Shown: piece after piece, positions 33,760 through 42,774 of the stretch | Layout of the letters: every line of letters begins with the position of its first letter | Position numbering within the stretch: the first letter of the stretch is position 1 | NCBI RefSeq assembly: GCF_022832375.1 | Contig: NZ_JALHLG010000001.1 | Location: forward strand, 179,882-243,881 | DNA: 64,000 nt | Reading direction: 5' to 3' | From: Novosphingobium beihaiense | Lineage (GTDB): Bacteria; Pseudomonadota; Alphaproteobacteria; Sphingomonadales; Sphingomonadaceae | Position numbers and translations under genes: made by a program | The notes under the pieces: model-generated | Seen by the model: only the letters and a program-made list of their open reading frames with translations | Told to the model about the DNA's origin: nothing | The model's database searches: none

Positions 33760-33855
33760 TTTTCGTCATCCCCGCGAAGGCGGGGATCCCGCTTTGTGGC
33801 GCAACAGTCGCGCCTTAGCGGGAAGGAAGCGGGGCCCCCGCCTTCGCGGGGGCGA
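33760..33855. repeat. paired CCCGC-AAGG-CGGGG hairpin repeats
   Basis: Two inverted copies of a short dispersed element (CGTCATCCCCGCGAAGGCGG near 33763 and CCCCCGCCTTCGCGGGGGCG near 33836) in the serC-serA gap. The pair can form local hairpins or one larger structure. Confidence 0.6.
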
Positions 33856-33876
33856 CGCAGTTTTTGTTCGGAAGGC

Positions 33877-35007
33877 TCAGCCGGCCTTGACGGTGGCGTA
33901 AGCGTAGTCGAGCCAGGGCCCGAGCGCCTCGATATCGGCGGTGTCGACCGTGGCACCGCACCAGATGCGCAGGCCAGCCGGGGCATCGCGATACCCGGCG
34001 ATGTCATAGGCCGCATCTTCCTTTTCGAGGACGGCGGCGAACTTCTTGATGAAGTCCGTATCCGCGCCTTCCACCGTCAGGCAGACCGAGGTCTTCGAAC
34101 GCGTGCCGCTGTCCGCCGCGAGGTGGCCCAGCCAGTCGCGTTCGGCGACGATCTTGTCGAGCGCATGGGCATTGGCATCCGAACGCGCCTTGAGCCCTTC
34201 GAGACCGCCGAGCGACTTGGCCCATTCGAGCGCGAAGATCGCATCCTCGACCGCGAGCATCGAGGGGGTGTTGATCGTCTCGCCCTTGAACACGCCTTCG
34301 GTCAGCTTGCCGCCCTTGGTGAGGCGGAAGACTTTCGGCAGCGGCCAGGACGGGGTGTAGGTTTCGAGACGCTCGACAGCGCGGGGGCCGAGGATCAGCA
34401 CGCCGTGGCCGCCCTCGCCGCCCAGCACTTTCTGCCAGGAGAAAGTGGCGACGTCGATCTTGGCCCACGGAATGTCGTAAGCGAACACCGCGCTCGTCGA
34501 ATCGGCGAAGGACAGGCCTTCGCGGTCGTCGGGAATCCATTCGCCGTCGGGCACGCGCACGCCGGAAGTGGTGCCGTTCCAGGTGAACAGCACGTCGTTC
34601 GACCAGTCGACCTTGTCGAGATCCGGGAGCTGGCCGTAATCGGCGCGCATCACCGTGGGATCGAGCTTGAGTTGCTTGACGGCATCGGTGACCCAGCCCT
34701 CACCGAAGCTTTCCCAGGCCAGCGTCGTCACGCCGCGGGCGCCGAGCATGGTCCACATGGCCATTTCGAAAGCGCCGGTATCCGAACCGGGGACAATACC
34801 GATGCGGTGCGTATCGGGCACCTGCAGCACTTCGCGCATCAGATCGATGCAATAGGCGAGACGCGCCTTGCCGATCTTGGCGCGGTGCGAACGGCCCAGC
34901 GATTCGGTGGAAATCTTTTCAGGGGAATATCCGGGCGGCTTGGCGCAGGGACCGGACGAGAAATGCGGACGCGCAGGCTTGCGCGCCGGAATCGTGATAT
35001 CAGTCAT
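33877..35007 (-). CDS. serC: phosphoserine aminotransferase
   Basis: 376 residues. PLP-dependent class V aminotransferase; FSWQKVLGGEGGHGVLILGPRAVERL holds the PLP lysine, and FSSGPCAKPPGYSPEKI at the N-terminus is typical of the SerC branch seen in alphaproteobacteria. Converts phosphohydroxypyruvate to phosphoserine, the step after SerA, whose gene follows 150 bases downstream. Confidence 0.96.
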   Translation of the reverse strand: MTDITIPARKPARPHFSSGPCAKPPGYSPEKISTESLGRSHRAKIGKARLAYCIDLMREVLQVPDTHRIGIVPGSDTGAFEMAMWTMLGARGVTTLAWESFGEGWVTDAVKQLKLDPTVMRADYGQLPDLDKVDWSNDVLFTWNGTTSGVRVPDGEWIPDDREGLSFADSTSAVFAYDIPWAKIDVATFSWQKVLGGEGGHGVLILGPRAVERLETYTPSWPLPKVFRLTKGGKLTEGVFKGETINTPSMLAVEDAIFALEWAKSLGGLEGLKARSDANAHALDKIVAERDWLGHLAADSGTRSKTSVCLTVEGADTDFIKKFAAVLEKEDAAYDIAGYRDAPAGLRIWCGATVDTADIEALGPWLDYAYATVKAG

Positions 35008-35214
35008 TTAAGACTCTCCTTACAGAGAGCACGCGCGGCGTTGGGACCGCGTGGCCCGGCGCCGGACCTAACGGGCGCAGCCGTTTTGTCAATCGAATTG
35101 CGGCGGACACCCCCTGCGCGGCCTGCCACCGGCCCGGCCGATCCAGTCCAGTTTGGAACTTGTTAAGCATAATCAGCAAGGTTGGGTTAACCATTGACTG
35201 GGACATTGCCGGTC

Positions 35215-35880
35215 ATGCGCAGATATCTGCTCATCCTGTCTCTGCTTGCCACCCTGAGCGCTTGCATCGACATTCCGCAGGCGCAGGCGCCCCGCAAGCA
35301 AGCGGTGCACCGGCAGACGGTGCCGTTCAGCCCTGCCCCCGAATACCGGCAATGCCTTTCGGAGCTGGGCGCGCAGCATGCGGCCTTCACCCCCCTGCCC
35401 GACCAGTACTTCGGCACCGGCTGTTCGACTGTGGAAACGGTGCGGCTCTCCAGCCTCCAGAGCGACACGGCCTCGCTGAGCCTGACCAATCTCGGCCCTG
35501 TCACATGCCATGCAGCCACGACATTCGCCGCCTGGGCGCGTTACGGCGTTGGCCGCGCCGCAGAGCAGATTCTGGGCAGCCGGCTTTCCCGGATCGAGAC
35601 GTTCGGCAGCTACAACTGCCGCAATGTGGCAGGCACCAGCCGCAGGTCGGGCCATGCCACGGCCAATGCCATCGACGTGTCCGCCTTCGTGCTGGCCGAC
35701 GGGCGCCGCATCTCCGTGCTAGACGACTGGGATGGCGGCACGCCCGCCGAGCGGCATTTCCTGCGCGTCGTTCACGCCAGCGCCTGCAAGCGCTTCGGCA
35801 CGACGCTGGGGCCGGACTACAACGCCGCGCATGCCAACCATTTCCACGTGGAGGCCGACGGCGGCAAATTCTGCCGGTAA
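35215..35880 (+). CDS. extensin-like family lipoprotein
   Basis: 221 residues from ATG 35215. LLILSLLATLSAC is a lipobox. The C-terminal extensin-like domain (VTCHAATTFAAWARYGV, RSGHATANAIDVSAFVLADG, then ANHFHVE) keeps the His/Asp pattern of M15-like D,D-carboxypeptidases, so it may bind Zn and act on cell-wall peptides in the envelope. Ends at a strong bidirectional hairpin. Confidence 0.88.
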   Translation: MRRYLLILSLLATLSACIDIPQAQAPRKQAVHRQTVPFSPAPEYRQCLSELGAQHAAFTPLPDQYFGTGCSTVETVRLSSLQSDTASLSLTNLGPVTCHAATTFAAWARYGVGRAAEQILGSRLSRIETFGSYNCRNVAGTSRRSGHATANAIDVSAFVLADGRRISVLDDWDGGTPAERHFLRVVHASACKRFGTTLGPDYNAAHANHFHVEADGGKFCR

Positions 35881-35901
35881 CTCCGTCCACCTGCAGCGCC
35901 C

Positions 35902-35944
35902 AAGGAAAAACCCGGAAAACCGCAAGGTTTCCCGGGTCTTCCTT
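35902..35944. terminator. long bidirectional terminator hairpin
   Basis: About 19-bp stem (AAGGAAAAACCCGGAAAACC against GGTTTCCCGGGTCTTCCTT) with a GCAA tetraloop, between the convergent extensin and amidohydrolase genes. Confidence 0.85.
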
Positions 35945-35970
35945 ATCCCAGCCGCTTGCGGCGCGGCGGA

Positions 35971-37239
35971 TCAGAACGGCAGTTTGTAGAAACGCGCCGC
36001 GTTGTCCTGCAGAACCTTCTTCTTCACTTCATAGGAATAGCCGCCGAGCACGTTCTTGATGTGCTCCTGCACGCCCGGATAGAGCGAGGTCGGATGCGGG
36101 AAATCGGTTTCGAACATCACGTTATCCACACCGATGGTCTCCAGCAACTGCTTGGGGCCGACCTTCTCGAACCAGAAAGTGCACATGAAGTGGTCGCGGA
36201 AATAGTCCCACGGCTGCTTCTTGAGCATGTCGCGCTTGCCCGGCAGCATTTCCTGGAACTGATGCTCCAGCGCCTCGACCGCGAAAGGCACCCAGCCCAT
36301 GCCGCTTTCGATCAGGCCGATCTTGAGGTTCGGGTGCTGATCGAGACGGCCCGAGACCATCCAGTTGCCCAGCGTCGCGGCATTGCCGATCGAGAACATC
36401 GTGGCGACGACCGAGAGGATCTGTTCGAACTGGAACCCTTCCCAGGTCAGCGTGTTCGGATCGATCGCGGCGTTGAGGTGGAAATTGAGCGGAATGCCCT
36501 CGGCATCGATCATTTCGAGGAACGGTGTCCAGTAATCGTGATGGAAGCTGGGCACACCCACACGCTCGGGCGTATCGGGCAGCACGAAGCCGCGCAGGCC
36601 CATGTCGATGCACCGGCGCGCTTCCTTCTCCAGCTCCGCCTTGTCCCAGAACGGCAGGTGCGCCATCGGGAACAGACGGTCGCCCGATTCCTTCTGCCAG
36701 TCGGCATTGAAATCGTTGTAGGTCTTCATGATCTGCAGGGCGAGATCGTTGTCCCCCAGCGTCATCAGCATGCCTGCCTGGGTAATGCCCGAATTCTGGA
36801 AGCAGATCTGCGCGTGAACGCCCATGTCGTCCATCGCGGCAAGGCGCGGAGCGACTTCGTGCCCGCCCGCATGCGCTTCTTCCAGCGTCGGGAACGCGAG
36901 ACGGCCGAGCAGCTTGTTGTTGTCCTTGCGGATCACGTTGCCGCCCAGCGTGCCGCAGTTGCGGTCGCCGATGAACCAGCGGTCGACGCCGTCCTCCGTC
37001 CGCTTCACATAAGGCATCTTGTCCTTCATCCCGGCCGGGGCACGGTCGGTGAAGAGCGTCGGCGGTTCGACGATGTGGGTGTCGGTATCGACGATCTTGA
37101 TCCCTTCCAGCGAAGGGTCGAGACCGCCGGACTGGGTTGCATAGTCGATCTCACGGATGACGCCGCCGGGCAGATAGCCTTCAGCGGACCAATACTTCCG
37201 TGCCGATTCCTGCATATCCTTGGTTTCTGCATCGGCCAT
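35971..37239 (-). CDS. amidohydrolase-family protein (ACMSD-like)
   Basis: 422 residues. IVDTDTHIVEPPTLF is the first metal motif (D-x-H variant) of amidohydrolase-2 proteins; NFHLNAAID and DFPHPTSLYPG supply later His/Asp ligands. The family includes decarboxylases and hydrolases of aromatic ring-cleavage products. Substrate unknown. The gene is single, convergent with the extensin gene, and its 315-base upstream region may hold its own promoter. Confidence 0.88.
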   Translation of the reverse strand: MADAETKDMQESARKYWSAEGYLPGGVIREIDYATQSGGLDPSLEGIKIVDTDTHIVEPPTLFTDRAPAGMKDKMPYVKRTEDGVDRWFIGDRNCGTLGGNVIRKDNNKLLGRLAFPTLEEAHAGGHEVAPRLAAMDDMGVHAQICFQNSGITQAGMLMTLGDNDLALQIMKTYNDFNADWQKESGDRLFPMAHLPFWDKAELEKEARRCIDMGLRGFVLPDTPERVGVPSFHHDYWTPFLEMIDAEGIPLNFHLNAAIDPNTLTWEGFQFEQILSVVATMFSIGNAATLGNWMVSGRLDQHPNLKIGLIESGMGWVPFAVEALEHQFQEMLPGKRDMLKKQPWDYFRDHFMCTFWFEKVGPKQLLETIGVDNVMFETDFPHPTSLYPGVQEHIKNVLGGYSYEVKKKVLQDNAARFYKLPF

Positions 37240-37554
37240 TGCGATTCTCCCGAAAATTCGTGCGAAAAATTAATGGCTCTCATTTCGCAACCGGTCCGCA
37301 GCAATTCAATCGCATAGGCTAACGCGCACACGATGAATCGCCCCTCTGGCCGCGGCACTGCGCCCGCACGAGAGTACACTTGTTGCCCGCCAAAGTTCAC
37401 CTGGACAGAAACACAGGCGGGAGAAGATCATGCCACAACCGCCGGCGCTTGACGATATCCAGGCCGGTTTCGGCGCGCCGTGATAATGGGCCTGACCGTC
37501 AGGGACTGTGAGGCTGTCCGGAAAGGCGCGTTCGCGGCACCGGCCCTGGAGGCC
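37240..37554. other. intergenic region, no gene seen
   Basis: 315 bases between the amidohydrolase start and the DUF2269 gene end. The part near 37260-37320 is AT-richer (AAAAATTAATGG) and may contain the amidohydrolase promoter. Frames here look like antisense shadows of neighbours. Confidence 0.5.
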
Positions 37555-38028
37555 TCACCACAAGACGGGCTTGGCAATCATAAGATAGAAAACGCCGAGC
37601 AGGCCGAGGAAGGCAGGCCAGCCGAGGCCGAACCACCACAGCATGGTGCGCTTGTATTCGGCCCCCAGCGGCTCTCCGCTTTCCCTGGCGGCCTGTGCCA
37701 GTTTCTGCGCCTTGATCTGCAATCGCACCACCGGCGCCCAGCAGAGGAAAGCCAGAATGTAGAGCGCGTAAGACAGCATGAGCCAGGATTCGGTGAGCGA
37801 ATATCCCGCGATATGGACCAGCCAGAGCCCGCTGGCAGGCTGGACGATCCCGCTGGAGCCGGTGAAGATCCAGTCGGCAACAACGACCATGCGCCCCACG
37901 CCCGCGATCATGGCGGGATCGCGGGTAAGGTGCGCGTTCCAGAAGTACCACGCCGTCCCCGCACCGAAGCCGAACAGGATCGTGCTGCTCAGGACATGAA
38001 TCCATTTGATCAGAAAAAAGAGTTCCAT
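37555..38028 (-). CDS. DUF2269 family integral membrane protein
   Basis: 157 residues, four likely transmembrane helices (residues about 5-25, 50-70, 78-100, 130-153). FFLIKWIHVLSSTILFGFGAG and the WLMLSYALYILAFLCWAPVV helix fit DUF2269. Its start overlaps the stop of the upstream SDR-DoxX gene by one base (TGATG), so the two are translationally coupled. Role unknown. Confidence 0.85.
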   Translation of the reverse strand: MELFFLIKWIHVLSSTILFGFGAGTAWYFWNAHLTRDPAMIAGVGRMVVVADWIFTGSSGIVQPASGLWLVHIAGYSLTESWLMLSYALYILAFLCWAPVVRLQIKAQKLAQAARESGEPLGAEYKRTMLWWFGLGWPAFLGLLGVFYLMIAKPVLW

Positions 38029-39308
38029 CAGCGCTTGTCCGCAATGGCGCCATGCACCGCGATCGCCAACAGCACGGGCAGGTTCTTCAACAGCGGGCCC
38101 AGCGGATCCAGCCACAAATGCGGCAAGGCCGTGCCGATCACCAGCGTGTATCCTGCCACCGCCGCCAGTTGAACCGGCGTGGCACACCGCGCGCGCCGGT
38201 CGAACATCACCAATGCGGCGATACCTATGTCGAGCAGGCTGCTGCCAATCCGCAACGGGGCGGCGAGCACATCGGGAAGCCCCATTCCTGCCACGAACAG
38301 CGCCGTCTGCTCCGCGCCGTGCGTGAGCCCCAGCCACGCCGAGAACAGCCAGAGCAAGATCAGCGAAACCTTCAGCACCGGAGCCAGAAAGAACAGGCGC
38401 GCGTGCCAGCGGTCCTGCACCTGCGCGGGGCGGTCGCGCAGCGCCTGTTCCAGACTGGCCGGTTCGAAACCGATGGCGCGTGCGAAAACCGCCCCGTCTC
38501 CTGCATTTCCGGCGATCATCTGCACAAGGCTGTTGGTCGAGACGGGGCCGTCCCCCGCGATGTCTCCCAGCCGCCCCAGCGCGCGCATGACCGGCATCGG
38601 CACCGCCATGAAACGCGCCTTGCCGAAACCGAGCCAGCCGCGATAGCGCGCCAGCAGTTGCCGCAAGTCCAGCGTCTGCGGCCCGGCCGGTTCCAGCATC
38701 TGCCCGGCGAAAGCCGGATCTTCGCAGACATGGCGGACGGCCCGGGCAAGGTCGCGCACGTGAATCGGGGTGAAGGGAAAATCCCCCTTCCCCGGCAAGG
38801 GCACGAAAAACGGCAGCCCCGCCATCCCGCGCATCAGCGAGGTGCCGCCATAACTGCCATCTCCATAGACCAGCGACGGCCGCAGGATGGTCCAATCGAT
38901 GCCGCACTCGCGCAGCGCCTGTTCGCCCGCCAGCTTGGTCAGCGAATAATCCGTCGTCACGTCCGGCCGGGCACTGATCGCCGATATCAGCACGACGCGG
39001 CGCACGCCTGCATCAAGCGCGGCGGCATGAAGCGCCTCCGGCATTGCTACATGCACCGCCTGCAGATCGCGCCCGCGCAGCAATCCGGCAGCATTCACGA
39101 TCATGTCGATATCGCTAAGCAGCGGAAGCCAGCCTTGCTTACCAGTCGCGCGGGCCAGATCCCTTTCCACGAAAGTCACTTGCGGGAACGCGCGTTCGAT
39201 CTCGCGGGAGCGGCGAACCACGGCGACAATATCGTGTCCGGCAGCAGACAGTTCCGACAGGACATGGCGGCCGATGAAGCCGCCCGCCCCCAACACCATG
39301 ATTCGCAT
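38028..39308 (-). CDS. NAD-dependent epimerase/SDR fused to a DoxX-like membrane domain
   Basis: 427 residues. The N-terminal extended/atypical SDR domain starts MRIMVLGAGGFIGRHVL and has the SLTKLAGEQ segment. The C-terminal about 130 residues form four hydrophobic helices (FFLAPVLKVSLILLWLFSAWLGL, LLDIGIAALVMF, LAAVAGYTLVIGTALP, PVLLAIAVHGAIA) resembling DoxX-like proteins. GGAGG lies eight bases before ATG 39308. Fusion of a nucleotide-binding sensor or reductase to a quinone-type membrane domain suggests a membrane redox role; co-translated with DUF2269. Confidence 0.85.
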   Translation of the reverse strand: MRIMVLGAGGFIGRHVLSELSAAGHDIVAVVRRSREIERAFPQVTFVERDLARATGKQGWLPLLSDIDMIVNAAGLLRGRDLQAVHVAMPEALHAAALDAGVRRVVLISAISARPDVTTDYSLTKLAGEQALRECGIDWTILRPSLVYGDGSYGGTSLMRGMAGLPFFVPLPGKGDFPFTPIHVRDLARAVRHVCEDPAFAGQMLEPAGPQTLDLRQLLARYRGWLGFGKARFMAVPMPVMRALGRLGDIAGDGPVSTNSLVQMIAGNAGDGAVFARAIGFEPASLEQALRDRPAQVQDRWHARLFFLAPVLKVSLILLWLFSAWLGLTHGAEQTALFVAGMGLPDVLAAPLRIGSSLLDIGIAALVMFDRRARCATPVQLAAVAGYTLVIGTALPHLWLDPLGPLLKNLPVLLAIAVHGAIADKR

Positions 39309-39348
39309 CGCTAAACCCTCCACGAAGGACCTAGCAGAGCCTCCAGAT

Positions 39349-40551
39349 TCAGAACACCAGCGCCGCCCCTTGTACACCGGCAATCACCCGTCCCGCATCA
39401 ATCAGCGACTGTTCGGCAGTGAGGAAGTGCGCATTGCCTGCGCAGATGTCACGATAGGCCCGCTGCAGGGGATGACCATTGCGCAGCACGGCGGTGGTGC
39501 AGGAGGCATAAGCGGTCTGGCCGATGCGCATCGCGGCGATGAAGGCGTGGCTTGCCGAGAGGCGCCCGTCGAGCCGTAAATCCTCGGGCACCTCCCCTGC
39601 GCTGGCAGCGTCATAGAGCTTGTCGAATGTAGTCCGCAGATAAGCTTTGGCGGCGCGGGCATCCGCCTCGGCTATCGCGATATCCCGCTGGAACGTCGCG
39701 GTTTCGTTCATCGTTGTTCCATCAGGGCGGCGGCGGTTGGCGGCAAAGGACTTCCACTCGTCCAGCACGCGCCGCGTGGCGCCGACTGCAAAGGCGCCGT
39801 GGGACAGGCACGGCAGCGCCATGAAACCCATCCGGTAAAGCGCACCGCCCCGCCGCTGCACCGGCGCGCTGGTGTTGTGAAAGAAATCCGCGTGGAGCAC
39901 CTGATCGTTCACTGCAAAATCGTATGAGCCCGTGCCTCGCAGCCCCATCACGTCCCAATTGCCCAGGAATGTAACCGTATCGCGCGGAGCCAGGCCAATC
40001 AGCATCACCGGCAGACCGGCCGCGTTCTTCACCGGCTCGCCATCCTCGTGCAATACATAGCCGCCCACCAGAAACTGCGCATGCGGACTGCCCGATCCGA
40101 ACGCGTAGCGGCCCGAGATGCGATAGCCCTCCCCTTCGCGAACAGCCTTTCCGGTGGGGGCGGCCTGCCCGGCGGCGTGAAGATAGCGTCCACCCGGGAA
40201 AACGGCCTCGATCGCCCGATCGCCAAGATAGGCGCCTGCAACGGCCCCTCCGGTCATCACGGCATGGGCATACCAGCCCGCCGAACCATCCCAGTAAGCC
40301 AGTTCCGCGATCACATCGGCAAGATCGGACGGATGTGCCTCCGCCCCACCGGTCTCGCGCGGCGCCATCATTGCGAAGACCCCGGCATCGTCGATCATCC
40401 GCACCACCGCGGGATCGAGTTCGCTGGCCGCCTCGTGCACGGCAGCGGCGGCGTCGATCTGCGGGCCAAGCGCGCGGACGCGTTCCCGCCAGGTCTTGCC
40501 GGACGGTGCCCCGGATCGCGCTATTGCCGGATCGGCGGTCATTGTCGCCAT
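39349..40551 (-). CDS. acyl-CoA-dehydrogenase-fold flavoprotein (HsaA-like monooxygenase or dehydrogenase)
   Basis: 400 residues. N-terminal helices, a mid beta domain (GRYAFGSGSPHAQFLVGGYVL, then GNWDVMGLRGTGSYDF) and the C-terminal helical domain fit the flavin-dependent monooxygenase branch (HsaA, DszC-like). The usual dehydrogenase Glu base is not evident. Lies 33 bases after the P450 gene on the same strand, so the two may act on the same substrate. Confidence 0.82.
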   Translation of the reverse strand: MATMTADPAIARSGAPSGKTWRERVRALGPQIDAAAAVHEAASELDPAVVRMIDDAGVFAMMAPRETGGAEAHPSDLADVIAELAYWDGSAGWYAHAVMTGGAVAGAYLGDRAIEAVFPGGRYLHAAGQAAPTGKAVREGEGYRISGRYAFGSGSPHAQFLVGGYVLHEDGEPVKNAAGLPVMLIGLAPRDTVTFLGNWDVMGLRGTGSYDFAVNDQVLHADFFHNTSAPVQRRGGALYRMGFMALPCLSHGAFAVGATRRVLDEWKSFAANRRRPDGTTMNETATFQRDIAIAEADARAAKAYLRTTFDKLYDAASAGEVPEDLRLDGRLSASHAFIAAMRIGQTAYASCTTAVLRNGHPLQRAYRDICAGNAHFLTAEQSLIDAGRVIAGVQGAALVF

Positions 40552-40584
40552 AGTGGTTCCTCGTCTTGCGCCGGTATGAAAATC

Positions 40585-41805
40585 TCAGGCAGGTGTGAAA
40601 GCGACCGGCAGGCCCTTGATCCCCCATACGCCCGGAAAGGGCCGCCAGCCCGGTGTGCCATCAGCGTGGGGGCTCCGCATATGCTGCGCGATCAGGTGAA
40701 TCCCCTCCTGAAGCTGGGCACGGGCGATGTACTGGCCAAGGCACATGTGCTTACCCATGCCGAAGGCGACATGCCGGTTTTCGGCCACGATGGCGCGGCC
40801 GGGATCGAAGCGCGCAGGATCGGGGAACAGCACCGGATCGTGCCCCGCGACATTGAGGTTGAAGAACAGCATGGTCCCGGCCGGGATGCGCACGCCGCGG
40901 TATTCGATGTCCTGCGTGGCGAAGCGGAATGCAGACCCGGGATTGAAAACCCGCAGCGTCTCCTCAACCACGCGGCGGCAGTACTCGTGATCCTCCGCGC
41001 AGCGCTCATAGATCGCCGGGTTATCCATCATCACGTGCATCATGTAGGTGAGCACGTTCTTCGAAGTGTCGTATCCGGCCACGAACAGGAAGATGATGAG
41101 ATCGGCCAGTTGCCGCTCGCTCACATCACCTTCCGCCCCGGCCTCTACCAGCATGTCGAGAAGATCGGCTTCCTCTCCGCTGCCGGTCGCTCCGCGCCGC
41201 CGGGCCAGCAAATCGTGCGCGAAAGCGTCCAGATGTTCGAAAGCCGCATCGAGCGCCGGCACGCGGGACTTGTCCATGGAAAAGGCCAGCCCCATCGTCT
41301 CCATCGATTGGCGCAGGCCCGGGATAACCGAAACCGGCGCGCCGACCATCTGCGCCGTCACCGCAATCGGATAGTACGACGCGAATTCCTCGAAATCGAT
41401 CCTCTCGCGCGGCGCCCATTCGGCCAGCAGGCGCGCCATCGTCTCGCGCATGAGCGGACGCAGCCGGTTCGCATAGCGGGGCGTGAACTTGCGCGCGAAG
41501 GCACCACGCAGGAACCGGTGCTCGCGGTCCGGCAGCGCGATCATCTGCTCCTCGGCGAACCGGCCCCAGGGCGATCCCCGGCATTCCATGATATCGACGA
41601 TGCCATCGAAACTCGGCCGCAAGGCGTCATCACGCACCATCAGATCACGAATGGCGCGCAGATCGAAGATCGCATAGCCTTCGCCCGTCCGCGCAATCCA
41701 GGGATGGCGGGCCCGCGCCTTTTCGAACTCGGGCCAGGGATTGGCCGCGAATTCGGGTGTGTTCCATTCGAGAAAATGGAGATCGAGCGCGGCGACATCC
41801 TGCAT
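40585..41805 (-). CDS. cytochrome P450
   Basis: 406 residues from ATG 41805 (GGGAGAGG nine bases upstream). The heme loop VAFGMGKHMCLGQYIAR contains the proximal Cys; FVAGYDTSKN is the I-helix with the acid-Thr-like oxygen-activating region (here D-T); ETLRVFNPGSAFR is the E-x-x-R helix. Soluble bacterial type needing ferredoxin partners, which are not in the window. Confidence 0.95.
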   Translation of the reverse strand: MQDVAALDLHFLEWNTPEFAANPWPEFEKARARHPWIARTGEGYAIFDLRAIRDLMVRDDALRPSFDGIVDIMECRGSPWGRFAEEQMIALPDREHRFLRGAFARKFTPRYANRLRPLMRETMARLLAEWAPRERIDFEEFASYYPIAVTAQMVGAPVSVIPGLRQSMETMGLAFSMDKSRVPALDAAFEHLDAFAHDLLARRRGATGSGEEADLLDMLVEAGAEGDVSERQLADLIIFLFVAGYDTSKNVLTYMMHVMMDNPAIYERCAEDHEYCRRVVEETLRVFNPGSAFRFATQDIEYRGVRIPAGTMLFFNLNVAGHDPVLFPDPARFDPGRAIVAENRHVAFGMGKHMCLGQYIARAQLQEGIHLIAQHMRSPHADGTPGWRPFPGVWGIKGLPVAFTPA

Positions 41806-41933
41806 GATCCTGGCCTCTCCCGCTGCGGCCTCTGGGCGGGCCGCCTGCGAGATGCAGTGTATCACAACCAGACAAGGTGCAAAGCGTCAGGACTGGAACG
41901 CAAGCCCCTGCCGTTGCAGGTGCCGGGCAGGAC

Positions 41934-42698
41934 TTATTCCGCCGCGTCCTGCAAGTCCGGGTCCATCCGGTAATCCGGCAAGGCATCGAGCGCCTGCTTC
42001 AGCGCTTCGCCCCATCCGGTGGAAACCGCCTGAAAATAGGGATCGGCCGCATCGATGCGGCGTTCGTGATGCGGCGTAAAGTGATCACGCTCAATCACCA
42101 GCAGATCGAGCGGCAGGCCCACCGAGAGATTGGCCTTGAGCGTCGAATCGAACGAGACGGTCATCAGCTTGACAGCGGCTTCGAACGTCATTTCGCGATC
42201 ATAGCCGCGGATCAGGATCGGGCGGCCGTACTTGGTCTCCCCGATCTGGAAGAACGGCGTATCAAAGCTCGCCTCGATGAAATTGCCTTCGGGGTAGATC
42301 AGGAACAGCCGCGGCTCCATGCCCTTGATCTGGCCGGCAACGATCATCGTCGCGCTGAACGTGCCCGCGGCCGCATCCTGCCCGTTGTCGCTGGCGCGGG
42401 CAGCAATGGTATCGCGCAGCAGGTTGCCCACGATCGTTGCCACCTGAAACATGGTTTCCGCATCAAGCAGCGAATTGTGCCGCTCCGAAGGCGCCTTGTT
42501 GCGCTCTTCAAGCTGGCTGATCACGGCCTGCGTGGTGGCGAGATTGCCTGCCGTCATCACGGCGATCATGCGTTCACCCGGGATTTCCCAGTGGTTCATC
42601 TTGCGGAAGGTGGAAATGTTGTCGACGCCGGAATTGGTGCGGGTGTCGCTCATCAGAACGAGCCCCTTTTCCAGCATCATGCCCACGCAATACGTCAT
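41934..42698 (-). CDS. Anbu (ancestral beta-subunit) proteasome-type peptidase
   Basis: 254 residues. MTYCVGMMLEKGLVLMSDTRTNSGVDNISTFRKM is the Anbu N-terminus, where Thr2 should become the N-terminal nucleophile after Met removal; SFDSTLKANLSVGLPLDLLV is typical near the C-terminus. Anbu assembles into open ring or spiral particles. It is the last gene of a four-gene operon with ATP-grasp, alpha-E and transglutaminase-like proteins, the conserved Anbu context. Confidence 0.95.
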   Translation of the reverse strand: MTYCVGMMLEKGLVLMSDTRTNSGVDNISTFRKMNHWEIPGERMIAVMTAGNLATTQAVISQLEERNKAPSERHNSLLDAETMFQVATIVGNLLRDTIAARASDNGQDAAAGTFSATMIVAGQIKGMEPRLFLIYPEGNFIEASFDTPFFQIGETKYGRPILIRGYDREMTFEAAVKLMTVSFDSTLKANLSVGLPLDLLVIERDHFTPHHERRIDAADPYFQAVSTGWGEALKQALDALPDYRMDPDLQDAAE

Positions 42699-42774
42699 TG
42701 CAAACTATGCCCTTGCAAAACCGAAATGCAAACCCTGAAGCCCGCCGCGGCCGCCGGGCCGCACGCACGGTTCG

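Noticed and set aside
32089..35166. 1025-codon plus-strand open frame
   Set aside because: Entirely antisense to serA and serC, both of which have clear catalytic motifs; a GC-rich codon-position artefact.
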